Shown here one piece after another: positions 45,661-55,090 of a stretch of 64,000 nucleotides of DNA. Source of the DNA: an uncultured Muribaculaceae bacterium (GTDB taxonomy: Bacteria > Bacteroidota > Bacteroidia > Bacteroidales > Muribaculaceae); assembly GCA_944321705.1 (NCBI GenBank), contig CALUMG010000002.1, forward strand, positions 1 to 64,000. The letters run 5' to 3'. Both the position numbers and the translations under genes were made by a program. The notes under the pieces are model-generated. The model ran no database searches and was not told the DNA's origin. It saw nothing but the letters and a program-made list of their open reading frames with translations. Positions within the stretch are counted from its first letter, which is position 1; each line of letters opens with the position of its first letter.

Positions 45661-46851
45661 ATGAGACTCCAATGGATTCCGCTTATTATAGCAATAATAA
45701 TAAATCTTGCCTCCGACTTTTATATATACGACAAGTTAAAAACGGCATTCAAGCCCAAATGGATAAGACATGCTCATTTAGCTTTGTCGGCGATTCTTTT
45801 CATCTACATAATCATAGCTGTCTCCATTCCCAACCGATCGGTCGGGAACACAGGTCTTGTGGCCATAATGTGGATGCTGTATAGCTACTTCTCTTTCTAC
45901 ATTCCAAAATATTTCGCGATAATTATTCTATGGTTATGCAAAATTCCAAAATTATGGAAAAGCAAGCAAGTGCCATATTCGGGAATAATAGCGACATTGA
46001 TTGGAATAATGGTATTTGCCTCAATGTGGTGGGGTGCGCTTGTCACTCGAACCGACTATGAAGTCAAAGAAATTACGCTACAATTCGACAATCTGCCATC
46101 TCAATTCGACGGGTATCGCATGGTGCAATTTTCCGATCTTCACGTCGGAAGCTATGCAGGAGACACTACCTATGTCGCCGAACTTGTAGATGCCATCAAC
46201 GGGTTAGATGCCGACATAATCTTTTTTACCGGAGATCTTGTCAACAGGCAAACAGATGAAGTATTGCCATTCGTTCCAATCCTAAGCAGGCTCAACGCTC
46301 CCGATGGAGTATTTTCGATACTTGGCAATCATGATTATGGTGATTACAAAAACTGGGAATCACCCGAAGCTAAAATCCAGAATAACCTGTGGATGGCTCA
46401 GCTGCAAGCCAACATGGGATGGAACCTGATGAACAATTGCGACACAGTGATTAATCGTGGAAATCAGTCAATAACATTAATAGGCGTCGAAAACTGGGGA
46501 GAGCCACCATTCTCGCAATATGGCAAATTGTCAACAGCCCATCCCGCATTGAACGACGATAATTTCAAAATACTATTGTCACACAATCCCAAGCATTGGC
46601 GTGGCGAAGTGCTTCCGGAGTCAAATATCGACTTGATGCTGTCGGGCCATACTCATGCCATGCAAATTGAAATCAACCTGTTCGGAACCCGATTGTCCCC
46701 TTCGGCATGGGTCTATCCCGAATGGGGCGGAATATACGAAGAAAACGGTCAGATATTATATGTCAATATAGGCATAGGCGAAGTAGCCATCCCAATGAGA
46801 ATTGGTGCTACGCCCGAAATCACTTTAATAACCCTAAAAAAGGCTGGATAA
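45661..46851 (+). CDS. Membrane-bound metallophosphoesterase
   Basis: A 396-residue protein with four or so N-terminal membrane segments (to about residue 125) and a calcineurin-like phosphoesterase domain. The metal motifs are FSDLHVGS (about 157-164), FTGDLVN, LGNHDYG, SHNPKHW and SGHTHAM. It is similar in layout to YkuE/LpxG-like enzymes that act on lipid-linked phosphates, but the substrate is not predictable. The tex gene begins 1 bp after its stop. Confidence 0.9.
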   Translation: MRLQWIPLIIAIIINLASDFYIYDKLKTAFKPKWIRHAHLALSAILFIYIIIAVSIPNRSVGNTGLVAIMWMLYSYFSFYIPKYFAIIILWLCKIPKLWKSKQVPYSGIIATLIGIMVFASMWWGALVTRTDYEVKEITLQFDNLPSQFDGYRMVQFSDLHVGSYAGDTTYVAELVDAINGLDADIIFFTGDLVNRQTDEVLPFVPILSRLNAPDGVFSILGNHDYGDYKNWESPEAKIQNNLWMAQLQANMGWNLMNNCDTVINRGNQSITLIGVENWGEPPFSQYGKLSTAHPALNDDNFKILLSHNPKHWRGEVLPESNIDLMLSGHTHAMQIEINLFGTRLSPSAWVYPEWGGIYEENGQILYVNIGIGEVAIPMRIGATPEITLITLKKAG

Positions 46852-46852
46852 C

Positions 46853-48982
46853 GTGGATGACATTTTCAACATAATATCCCAAAGGACTGGCATAACCGAA
46901 AAAGCTGTCCGAAAGACCATCGACATGCTCAATGACGGTGCCACAATACCATTTATCAGCCGATATAGGAAAGAAGCTACCGGAGGATTGAATGAATTAC
47001 AGATACAATCCATTTCCGACGAGTACAAGACACTCGATGAATTAGCTAAAAGGCGTGAATTCATATACGAAGCAATTGTCAATGCAGGAAAAATGACCGA
47101 AGAGCTATCCGGACGAATTGCAAATTGCTGGAATGCTCAGGAATTGGAAGACATATATCTGCCGTTCAAGCCCAAACGACGTACTCGCGCCGAGGTGGCA
47201 AGGTCGCTCGGACTCGAACCGTTAGCGAAAATAATAATGTCGCAACATGCATGCGACATAGAATCGAAAGCCGAAAGATTCCTTAATGATGATGTTGAAA
47301 ATGTCGAACAAGCCATAAACGGAGCATCCGACATAATAGCCGAATGGATCTCTGAAAATGAGAAAATCAGGAACATCGTAAGGTCTTCATTCAGAGCTAC
47401 CGCGCAAATATCATCAAGAGTAATCAAAGGGAAAGAAATAGAGGGCGAAAAATACCGAAACTATTTCGACTGTCATGACTCTTTGCGAAACATATCATCC
47501 CACAGGTTGCTGGCAATGCGCCGAGGAGAAAAAGAGGGCTTCTTGAAAATCTCAATCACAAACGACGACGAAACTGCTTTGCGCAATATCAGGCATGTGA
47601 CAATCAAAAGCAACTGTGAAGCATCCGACATCGTGGAAAAGGCTTCTTGCGACAGTTACAAACGCCTCATCAGGCCTTCGATTGAAACTGAATTTGCAAC
47701 TGAATCTAAAGAAAAGGCCGACGATAAAGCAATAGAACTGTTCGCTACAAACCTGAGACAATTATTGTTTGCTCCACCTTTAGGACACAAGCGGGTTCTT
47801 GCAATAGACCCAGGATTCCGTACAGGTTGCAAAGTAGTATGCCTTGACGAACAAGGAAATCTGCTTCATGATTGTGTCATCTACCCCACTCCGCCTCGCA
47901 GCGACTTTGACGGTGCAAAAAAAACATTGTTTGCCCTAATTCAAAAATACAAAATCAACGCCATATCCCTTGGAAATGGGACAGCAAGCCGCGAGACCGA
48001 GCAATTTCTTTCTTCAATCGGCCTGCCCGAAAATGTGAAAATATATGTCGTGAATGAAAGTGGAGCATCAATTTATTCAGCTTCGCAAGTCGCTCGCGAC
48101 GAATTTCCCGACAAAGATGTAACCGTGAGAGGCGCAGTTTCCATTGGGCGACGATTACTCGACCCTCTTGCCGAACTGGTAAAAATTGACCCAAAATCAA
48201 TCGGTGTTGGACAATACCAACATGATGTCGACCAAAACAAACTGAAACACGCCTTGAACTTCACTGTAGAAAGCTGCGTGAACAATGTAGGCGTGAATGT
48301 AAACACAGCATCTCCACAATTACTTTCCTACATCTCCGGACTTGGCCCCGTTTTAGCTCGAAACATAGTGAAATATAGAGCAGAAAATGGTGATTTTTTG
48401 TCTCGTTCCGACTTGTTGAAAGTCCCTAGAATGGGAGAAAAGGCATTCAAAATGGCAGCCGGATTCCTGCGCGTGCCATTAAGCGATAATCCGCTTGACA
48501 ATACTTCGGTGCACCCCGAACGATACGCCCTTGTCAAGCAAATAGCTCGCGATAATGGCTGCTCGGTCATTGAATTGATTCAAAACAAGCAACAGCGTGA
48601 TAAAATCGACCTGAAACGATATATATCGGATGAAGTAGGAATGCCTACTCTTACCGACATCATGGCCGAGCTTGAAAAGCCAGGCCGGGATCCACGAACC
48701 GATTCTACAAAAATGATATTTGACAATACTGTCAATTCCATCGAAGACCTATACGAAGGAATGGAACTTTCGGGAATTGTATCCAACATAACTCAATTTG
48801 GCATTTTTGTCGATATCGGTGTCCACACAAGCGGCCTCGTCCACATCTCCGAGATTAGTGACAAATTCATCTCCTCGCCATCCGATGTGGTCAAATTGGG
48901 AGAAATCGTGAAAGTGAGAATAATAAATGTGGACAAAGGAAGAAACAGAATATCTCTATCAATGAAAAATATAAAACAATGA
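46853..48982 (+). CDS. tex: Tex family RNA-binding transcription accessory protein
   Basis: Cytosolic nucleic-acid-binding protein of 709 residues. Domains in order: N-terminal Tex helical region, YqgF-like RNase H fold with AIDPGFRTGCKV (about 318-329), helix-hairpin-helix (NVNTASPQLLSYISGLGP, about 486-503) and a C-terminal S1 domain (GMELSGIVSNITQFGIFVD). The start is GTG at 46853, directly after the phosphoesterase stop; no in-frame ATG fits the family N-terminus. Its stop overlaps the next start as ATGA. Confidence 0.96.
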   Translation: MDDIFNIISQRTGITEKAVRKTIDMLNDGATIPFISRYRKEATGGLNELQIQSISDEYKTLDELAKRREFIYEAIVNAGKMTEELSGRIANCWNAQELEDIYLPFKPKRRTRAEVARSLGLEPLAKIIMSQHACDIESKAERFLNDDVENVEQAINGASDIIAEWISENEKIRNIVRSSFRATAQISSRVIKGKEIEGEKYRNYFDCHDSLRNISSHRLLAMRRGEKEGFLKISITNDDETALRNIRHVTIKSNCEASDIVEKASCDSYKRLIRPSIETEFATESKEKADDKAIELFATNLRQLLFAPPLGHKRVLAIDPGFRTGCKVVCLDEQGNLLHDCVIYPTPPRSDFDGAKKTLFALIQKYKINAISLGNGTASRETEQFLSSIGLPENVKIYVVNESGASIYSASQVARDEFPDKDVTVRGAVSIGRRLLDPLAELVKIDPKSIGVGQYQHDVDQNKLKHALNFTVESCVNNVGVNVNTASPQLLSYISGLGPVLARNIVKYRAENGDFLSRSDLLKVPRMGEKAFKMAAGFLRVPLSDNPLDNTSVHPERYALVKQIARDNGCSVIELIQNKQQRDKIDLKRYISDEVGMPTLTDIMAELEKPGRDPRTDSTKMIFDNTVNSIEDLYEGMELSGIVSNITQFGIFVDIGVHTSGLVHISEISDKFISSPSDVVKLGEIVKVRIINVDKGRNRISLSMKNIKQ

Positions 48983-49356
48983 ACTCTCTTGTCATCAGTA
49001 TTGGAAGCAACAGCCGCGACAGGCAATGGCAAATGGAACATGCCATCCTTTGGCTGAAAAAACAATTAAACGGGACCAAGGTGTCTTCAATATACAATTC
49101 AGAAGCATCCAATCATTGCGACCCGGATTATCTGAATGCCGTCATGTATGGAGAATGCAAGCATGACCTTGCCACAATTACTCAAAAAGTAAAGGAATAC
49201 GAAACAATATGCGGCCGCACACCTGCAAGCAAGTTGACCGGCAATATTCCAATGGATCTCGACATTGTCATCTGGAACGGAGAAACAATACGTTCCACCG
49301 ATTTCAATCAAGCATATTTCCAAAAAGGATGGAATGAAATTAAAGATTCCATTTGA
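48979..49356 (+). CDS. folK: FolK-like protein, short form of hydroxymethylpterin pyrophosphokinase
   Basis: A 125-residue relative of HPPK, which pyrophosphorylates the pterin precursor of folate. Family marks are SIGSNSRDR (7-15), the internal SEA(S) strand and the MDLDIVIWNGE metal-binding aspartates (about 96-106). It is shorter than usual (about 160), and the segment before the aspartates reads GNIPMDLD instead of the canonical PRTLDLD, so a catalytic arginine is missing. It may be a divergent enzyme or have lost activity. It is coupled to tex by a 4-nt overlap. Confidence 0.75.
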   Translation: MNSLVISIGSNSRDRQWQMEHAILWLKKQLNGTKVSSIYNSEASNHCDPDYLNAVMYGECKHDLATITQKVKEYETICGRTPASKLTGNIPMDLDIVIWNGETIRSTDFNQAYFQKGWNEIKDSI

Positions 49357-49371
49357 CATCCATACACTTTG

Positions 49372-50097
49372 ATGGAAATAACGTATATCGGCCATAGCGG
49401 TTTCGCAATTGAACTTGATAATGGCAGCACATTAATCTTTGATTATTTCAAAGATAATGAGGATGTCGCCGATGCCATAATAAAAAAAGCCGGCAAGTTG
49501 CTTGTATTTGCATCCCACAGTCATCCCGACCATTTCAACCATGAAATATTCAATTGGCACGCCACTGTCTCACATGAGCCATGCTACATACTGTCAAACG
49601 ACATAAGGAAGAAACTCAAGCGGCAGCATTTTGACAAAATTCCGCCTCACACAAGTTTCATGCACGCAAATGAAACACTTGAATGCAAGAACCTTGTCAT
49701 TAGATCATTCGAGTCAACCGACATTGGCGTTTCTTTCCTTATCGAATATGACGGATTATTCATTTTTCATGCAGGCGACTTAAACAATTGGCATTGGCAA
49801 GAAGAATCCACACCTCAGGAAATAAAACAGATGCAGTCGCGCTTCCTCTCCATTTTAAAGAGAATAAAAACTATCACGACCGATATTCATATTGCCATGT
49901 TCCCTGTAGACCCACGGATAGGTGGAGATTTTTCCCTCGGTGCACGGCAGTTTGTCAATATGTTTAAAGTCGATAATTTCATCCCTATGCACCAGTGGGG
50001 CGACTTTGAGAAGTCATGTAATTTCGGCCTTTACCGGAATTCCAACTTTGGCAAGTATCATTGCATGCACGACGGCGACAAGCTATCGATAAAATAA
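49372..50097 (+). CDS. MBL-fold metallo-hydrolase
   Basis: A 241-residue metallo-beta-lactamase-fold hydrolase related to the UlaG-like branch. The first strand is ITYIGHSGFAIEL, the metal motif SHSHPDHF (about 60-67) supplies HxHxDH, and later ligands lie in FHAGDLNNWHW and PMHQWGDF. The ATG at 49372 is chosen over a TTG three bases upstream. Substrate unknown. It is 15 bp after the FolK-like gene and upstream of a VOC gene in the same direction. Confidence 0.88.
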   Translation: MEITYIGHSGFAIELDNGSTLIFDYFKDNEDVADAIIKKAGKLLVFASHSHPDHFNHEIFNWHATVSHEPCYILSNDIRKKLKRQHFDKIPPHTSFMHANETLECKNLVIRSFESTDIGVSFLIEYDGLFIFHAGDLNNWHWQEESTPQEIKQMQSRFLSILKRIKTITTDIHIAMFPVDPRIGGDFSLGARQFVNMFKVDNFIPMHQWGDFEKSCNFGLYRNSNFGKYHCMHDGDKLSIK

Positions 50098-50129
50098 AGG
50101 CTATATATTTACACTCAAAACATAATTTT

Positions 50130-50504
50130 ATGAAAACCCGATTTGACCACTTCAATTTCAACGTCTCAGATCTCAATAAAAGCATTAAATTCTACAATGA
50201 CGCTCTCAACCTTGTGGAAAAAAGCCGCATTGTCGCTCCTGATGGCTCATTTATAATAGTATATCTCACCGACAACAATTCCGACTTTTTGCTTGAACTG
50301 ACTTGGCTGAAGGATCATCCACAAAAATACGACCTTGGAGAAACCGAGTTTCACTTATGCGTAAGAATAGAAGGCGACTACGACCAGACACGGCAGTTCC
50401 ACAAAGATATGGGTATCGTATGCTTTGAAAATACCGAAATGGGCTTATACTTCATCGAAGACCCGGATGGATACTGGATTGAAATATTACCGTTAACAAA
50501 ATAA
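50130..50504 (+). CDS. VOC family protein (glyoxalase I-like)
   Basis: A 124-residue protein with two beta-alpha-beta-beta-beta modules of the vicinal oxygen chelate fold. It starts at the ATG at 50130 (MKTRFDHFNFNVSDLNKS). Putative metal residues are His7 in the first strand, Glu in FLLELTW, His in FHLCVRI and Glu in YWIEILP, the glyoxalase I layout. It may be lactoylglutathione lyase-like, but the thiol cofactor in this group is uncertain. Confidence 0.87.
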   Translation: MKTRFDHFNFNVSDLNKSIKFYNDALNLVEKSRIVAPDGSFIIVYLTDNNSDFLLELTWLKDHPQKYDLGETEFHLCVRIEGDYDQTRQFHKDMGIVCFENTEMGLYFIEDPDGYWIEILPLTK

Positions 50505-50515
50505 CCCCTTGCATC

Positions 50516-50833
50516 ATGGAAATTAAAAATAAAAACATAAACAATAAGCCTGGCAAAAAAGCAGTATCATTCAAATGGTTGGCAGTCTTGTTCTTGATAA
50601 TTTCACTCGTATTTCTCATAATGCCCGTCGATTTCGATGGCCCAATAGTAGGCTTCATCGATGACTTTTTCCTCTTTATGGCGGCATTTTGCTTTGCGTT
50701 CAGCCAATTTTCAAAGAAAGCCACACCTATGGTTAAGAAACAACTATACGTTATTTCTTTGACATTTTTGATTCTTGCCATCCTGTGGCTTGCCATCCTC
50801 ATGTACTCCCCCATCCTGCATTGGGTTGCATGA
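50516..50833 (+). CDS. Small hypothetical membrane protein
   Basis: A 105-residue protein with a basic N-terminus (about 1-18) and three hydrophobic segments (about 20-38, 48-65, 80-98). The middle stretch with GPIVGFIDDFFLFMAAF faintly recalls DUF1232 proteins, not enough for an assignment. It starts 11 bp after the VOC gene and ends the rightward operon that begins at the acyltransferase or phosphoesterase. Function unknown. Confidence 0.7.
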   Translation: MEIKNKNINNKPGKKAVSFKWLAVLFLIISLVFLIMPVDFDGPIVGFIDDFFLFMAAFCFAFSQFSKKATPMVKKQLYVISLTFLILAILWLAILMYSPILHWVA

Positions 50834-51034
50834 TGGTTGCCCGGCACATCTATGACAATTCATGATAAATAAATGATTTCGCCACAGCATGAGTGTTATC
50901 CTACATCCACACAAAGTTTGCATAGAATCGCCAAGTTAAAGCAATACCACATTTCTAATACACAATAGAATTTAATTTTCGAGAACTATAAAATCTATAA
51001 AAAGTTGTGCCCGACACGAATACAGGGAATAATT

Positions 51035-51568
51035 ATGAAAAGGAAACTATTAATTTTATTATTTGTGCTAATTTATTCATGGTCTTATTCGCAAGAAATA
51101 TGGTTAGGACAAGAAATACATCCCGAAAAATGGATTGAAGAAAACGACATTGACTCAATAGAAACATATTGCCGACAACGGCTGTTTTTCACATATGGTG
51201 GCTATGCAGACGGAGATGTATGGATAAACCCAATTGATAATGATACGGCAGATAAAGTAATAAAACTACTGCGACATGGTGTTTATTTAAATAATCCCGA
51301 GTGCCAGTTCATGTTAGCTTGTGTTTTGTCAGGGAATAAAACAATACGCGGTTATGATGACGACTATAATGAAATAATCCTACCAACACCCGAAGACTAT
51401 AAATATCTTGATGACGAGGAAGCTAAAAGATATTTTAAGCTCTATCTTAACAATCCTAAAATGGACAAAGAATCAGGAGCATTTGGTTATTCGATTGATC
51501 AAATAATTATGCTTATTAATAATGCATATCCTGATTTGCTGAATTATAATGCAAAAAGCGAAAAATGA
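51035..51568 (+). CDS. Hypothetical exported protein
   Basis: A 177-residue protein with a signal peptide (about 1-20, ending YSQ), from the ATG at 51035; an upstream in-frame start would bury the leader. The mature part is rich in Asp, Glu, Tyr and Asn. A stretch NNPECQFMLACVLSG suggests one or two helical Sel1/TPR-like repeats, a weak resemblance. It stands alone in an AT-rich pocket with no clear promoter. Just after the stop, another frame encodes a short TDVIKHLNQKY peptide that could be a detached C-terminus. Confidence 0.65.
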   Translation: MKRKLLILLFVLIYSWSYSQEIWLGQEIHPEKWIEENDIDSIETYCRQRLFFTYGGYADGDVWINPIDNDTADKVIKLLRHGVYLNNPECQFMLACVLSGNKTIRGYDDDYNEIILPTPEDYKYLDDEEAKRYFKLYLNNPKMDKESGAFGYSIDQIIMLINNAYPDLLNYNAKSEK

Positions 51569-51652
51569 CTTTTAAAAGAAAGAGGCTACTGATGTCATTA
51601 AACATTTGAATCAGAAGTATTGAGAGATAAATAAAAGCCTCGATTTAAAAGT

Positions 51653-51684
51653 GAAGCAGCTCAAATTCTATTTTGAACTGCTTC
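51653..51684. terminator. Possible hairpin between convergent genes
   Basis: GAAGCAG...CTGCTTC with a further TCAAA/TTTGA pairing and one mismatch forms a stem between the 51035 gene and the leftward Fn3 protein gene. T runs are poor on both sides, so termination is only possible. Confidence 0.4.
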
Positions 51685-51736
51685 ATTTGCATTTGGATAT
51701 GGCATAAAAATTTTGCTATATAACGAAATGCAAAAT

Positions 51737-54700
51737 CTATCGCCTTACGATAACTTTCTCAATGTACTCACCTATTTTAACTATATAGATGCCATCATTA
51801 TCAACATTGATTACTTCATTGCCCGAAGCATTAGCCACGGCCTTGATGCACATTCCATCTATAGTATATACATTTACTGGAATACCTGCAAATCCGTCTA
51901 CGACGATATTGCCATTGGAAGCATATACTTTACCTTCTGCAAAAATACCATTCACGCTCGACACGGTTTGCACTTTCACATTGTCGATTGCAACAAATGC
52001 ACCCGGTTCAACTTTTGCCCTGAACCCGATTTGAATACGCTTGGCACCCTTGTACTTATCCAATGGCAAAGAATATTCAGTCCATTCGCCCACGTTGGCT
52101 GTCATGACAGCTTCCTGCTCAAACAAGGAGCCGTCGGCAGTCACCTCGACACTTAATTCAGCATTATTGTCGCTGTTAAGATAATAAAATACTAAACAAG
52201 GATTCTCCAATGAAGAAATATCCATAATAGGAGTTTCCAAACGAGATTCCACCGTAGAACCTTCATTATTCAAGCACATGGCATAACCGTTGTCTCCATC
52301 TTGCGATAACGGAGTAGCATCCCTGTACATAGCCCACCCGTTACTGCCGGCCAGTGCGCCTACCGACCATGTTTGCGTTGAAACACTTCCATCGGCGAAC
52401 GATTCAACAAATGGAGTTGACAATGGAGTTCCAAGCATGATTCCGAATAAAGAATACTCCCCTGCACCACCGGCCGATACTGCACGAATGGCACCCGACA
52501 CATAAGTTTGAACCTGTGCCGGCGTAGAGGTTAACAAATAATTAGTATCAGTTATTCCTGTCGCCATGTCAATCCACATGCCGAAAATATATGATGCGTA
52601 AGAATAAGTTAGAGTCGACACATCGATTGCTCCGCCATTGACTCCGATTTCGGATGGAGCATCCCAAATAACATTTGTGCTCCAATCATCTGATTCGCCC
52701 CATACGGCACGCAAATTTCTAACGTTTGACGGAATATCAACGCCGACAAACACATTCTTTTTAGCGTCACGACCTCGGCCTTGTTCGCCATATACAATGA
52801 CATTAAACTCGTTCACACCTTGTACCGCATCAAATACATAAGAATATTCTCCTCCCGGCACTGCGGTTGTTTCAGTCTTTATTAATTGTTCCCCCTTGTA
52901 TATTTCAATTTTCTCAATCGAGCCAAGAACTTCTCCATTTATTGTTTTTTCCGGGGCATTAAATGAAAGCGACACTTTCAACCCGCCTGCGTTGTCAGCA
53001 CTGAGTACATAATTATACACTGAATCGGGAGCCGATGTTGAAATATATTTTTCAACTGAAATGTCATCAACATATAATTTATAAGACATGGTGGAATTTG
53101 CATGCTGGATGCCGAAATAATATTCGCCATCTTCCTTCACTTCCACTACACATTCATTCAATATGTATTCATCTCCACTTGCCGTGAATTCTCCTAATTG
53201 ATTTGTCATGTCGGCAATCGTATTGCCTTTACCAAATGCAGCAGTCAAATTCTCGTGATAGAAAGTTCCGTAACCTTTTGTGTTAAACGAGAACTTATAC
53301 AACCAGTCAGAAGTCAAATGAATCGGAGGTGTTATCAACCAGTCGCCTGACACACCGTCGTCACTTTCATTGCTTGCCGCTTCATCTTCCCATTGCCAAT
53401 TATTTTCATCCTTATTAAAATCTATGGCAGTATATATGTCCAACGCATCGGATGAATCGAAACTTTCCATATATGGCACTTCAAATGCAGGACCGTACAT
53501 TATCTTATTAGATTCGGCAAGTTCGCCTTCCTTCTCGGCAATGGCAACAACCTGATAATAATAATTGCCCATGACATCAGGTAGAACATCGGTAATCGAG
53601 GTTTCTGTCGTTCCCTCATGCAACACAACATTACCAGGGAAACGTGTAACCTTGTATTTCAACAAAGATGCATCAAAATACCCCCCGTTGACACCTGTCG
53701 TAGGTTCTTCCCAGCTAACAGTGGCGACATTCCCGTCCAATGTGAAATTCAAATTGCTCACTTTTTCCGGTATATCAATTCCGGCCCAAGTAAATATCTT
53801 TGTTCTTTCACCCTCACCAGCTTCATTGGCCAGTATGACCTGTATGTTGTGCAAGCCATCCAAGAATGTGTGCTCATATGCAAATTCTTCTCCTGCATTT
53901 ATTGTCGACGATGCCAAATTCACTTTTTCATAGTCAATATACATTTCAATATCAAGAGGACCGGATAACGAACTTCCATCGTAGGCATATTGCGGAGCTG
54001 TGAATTTTATGGCACAATCAAAACCTCCGGGCTCGTCATATTCCACTCTCAAGTCTTTTACTTCTCCCGGAGCCTTATCATTAACGGTCGGTATGGCATA
54101 CAATCCCAAAAATTCCATTGTCCCGGGGAATGTCCCTATCAATGTGGACTCACCGCTTGTCAAATCCACTTCGCGCAAAGTCGCATTCAGTTGACCATCG
54201 AGTGCTGCCCAAAACATGCGACCCGAATTCATATCTATTGTCGCACTTTGGCTGTAAACAGGATTAATGCCTGTTGCACCCACCAAAGTCAACGAACCTG
54301 TTTCTTTATTGATGTTATACAAATTACCGTCATCAGCGATTCCATACAAGATTCCGTCGGCAGTAAACGAGAATGTATAAAACACACCTTCCATGTCCAA
54401 TACTGCAACTTGTTGTGGTGTTCCGGTCAACTTGTCTATCGTACACAATCTCACGCCGGATCCGTCCTCGGTAAGGAACTGCCCATATATAGTGCCTGTG
54501 CTCTTGTCATAAGCCATTGCGCTCGATGCATAATTGGCATAAGAAGTGACTAAATTAGTTTCTGATTGGAGTTCCCAACTGTCAGCATCCCATACATAAT
54601 ATGTAATGCCGAGAATTTGCCCATTATAGCTTGCCACTCTATAAGCGCAATACATGCCATCGACATAAGTCGCAGCCGACACATTGAATTTCGTATTTAT

Positions 54701-55009
54701 CGCCAATGGAGACAATTCCAACGGTGCAGCAGCCGGCATCGAATAAATTCCAAATTTGCCATCTTCCGAAACATCCCACAAAGATGAATAAATCATGCAT
54801 CCACGCAATTCTATCGGTTCATCGGCATCAGCAATCTGCATCACGGGTAATACATTATTTCCAACCTGTCGCATGCCGATAGTGGCATTTTCGACCGAAT
54901 TTAGAACTTTGAATCGTTCCATCAGCTTCGTTGTGTCGTGTGCATTTATTATTGGTATGCAAAGCAACGATAACAACAATAAAAAATAAGATAAGTTCGT
55001 TTTTTTCAT
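51737..55009 (-). CDS. Large secreted multidomain protein with Fn3 and adhesin-like modules
   Basis: A 1090-residue exported protein with a signal peptide (about 1-23). Residues about 60-310 form repeated strands like a beta-propeller (GILYGIADDGNLYNI and similar). Fibronectin type III-like modules follow (about 315-510), then a cleaved-adhesin or choice-of-anchor J module (from about 515, PYMESFD), a second Fn3-type set and a second anchor module (PFVESFADG). The last 75 residues resemble the C-terminal sorting domain of the type IX system (GIYIVKIGEYIEKVIVRR). It is probably surface-attached. The ligand is unknown. It lies directly downstream of the TPR-AraC regulator. Confidence 0.88.
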   Translation of the reverse strand: MKKTNLSYFLLLLSLLCIPIINAHDTTKLMERFKVLNSVENATIGMRQVGNNVLPVMQIADADEPIELRGCMIYSSLWDVSEDGKFGIYSMPAAAPLELSPLAINTKFNVSAATYVDGMYCAYRVASYNGQILGITYYVWDADSWELQSETNLVTSYANYASSAMAYDKSTGTIYGQFLTEDGSGVRLCTIDKLTGTPQQVAVLDMEGVFYTFSFTADGILYGIADDGNLYNINKETGSLTLVGATGINPVYSQSATIDMNSGRMFWAALDGQLNATLREVDLTSGESTLIGTFPGTMEFLGLYAIPTVNDKAPGEVKDLRVEYDEPGGFDCAIKFTAPQYAYDGSSLSGPLDIEMYIDYEKVNLASSTINAGEEFAYEHTFLDGLHNIQVILANEAGEGERTKIFTWAGIDIPEKVSNLNFTLDGNVATVSWEEPTTGVNGGYFDASLLKYKVTRFPGNVVLHEGTTETSITDVLPDVMGNYYYQVVAIAEKEGELAESNKIMYGPAFEVPYMESFDSSDALDIYTAIDFNKDENNWQWEDEAASNESDDGVSGDWLITPPIHLTSDWLYKFSFNTKGYGTFYHENLTAAFGKGNTIADMTNQLGEFTASGDEYILNECVVEVKEDGEYYFGIQHANSTMSYKLYVDDISVEKYISTSAPDSVYNYVLSADNAGGLKVSLSFNAPEKTINGEVLGSIEKIEIYKGEQLIKTETTAVPGGEYSYVFDAVQGVNEFNVIVYGEQGRGRDAKKNVFVGVDIPSNVRNLRAVWGESDDWSTNVIWDAPSEIGVNGGAIDVSTLTYSYASYIFGMWIDMATGITDTNYLLTSTPAQVQTYVSGAIRAVSAGGAGEYSLFGIMLGTPLSTPFVESFADGSVSTQTWSVGALAGSNGWAMYRDATPLSQDGDNGYAMCLNNEGSTVESRLETPIMDISSLENPCLVFYYLNSDNNAELSVEVTADGSLFEQEAVMTANVGEWTEYSLPLDKYKGAKRIQIGFRAKVEPGAFVAIDNVKVQTVSSVNGIFAEGKVYASNGNIVVDGFAGIPVNVYTIDGMCIKAVANASGNEVINVDNDGIYIVKIGEYIEKVIVRR

Positions 55010-55090
55010 GAATTTTGTAATTTGGTAATTGAGAATTACAAATAACCGAAATAAACACCATTATATCAAAATTTGATGTTTTGCAATTCG

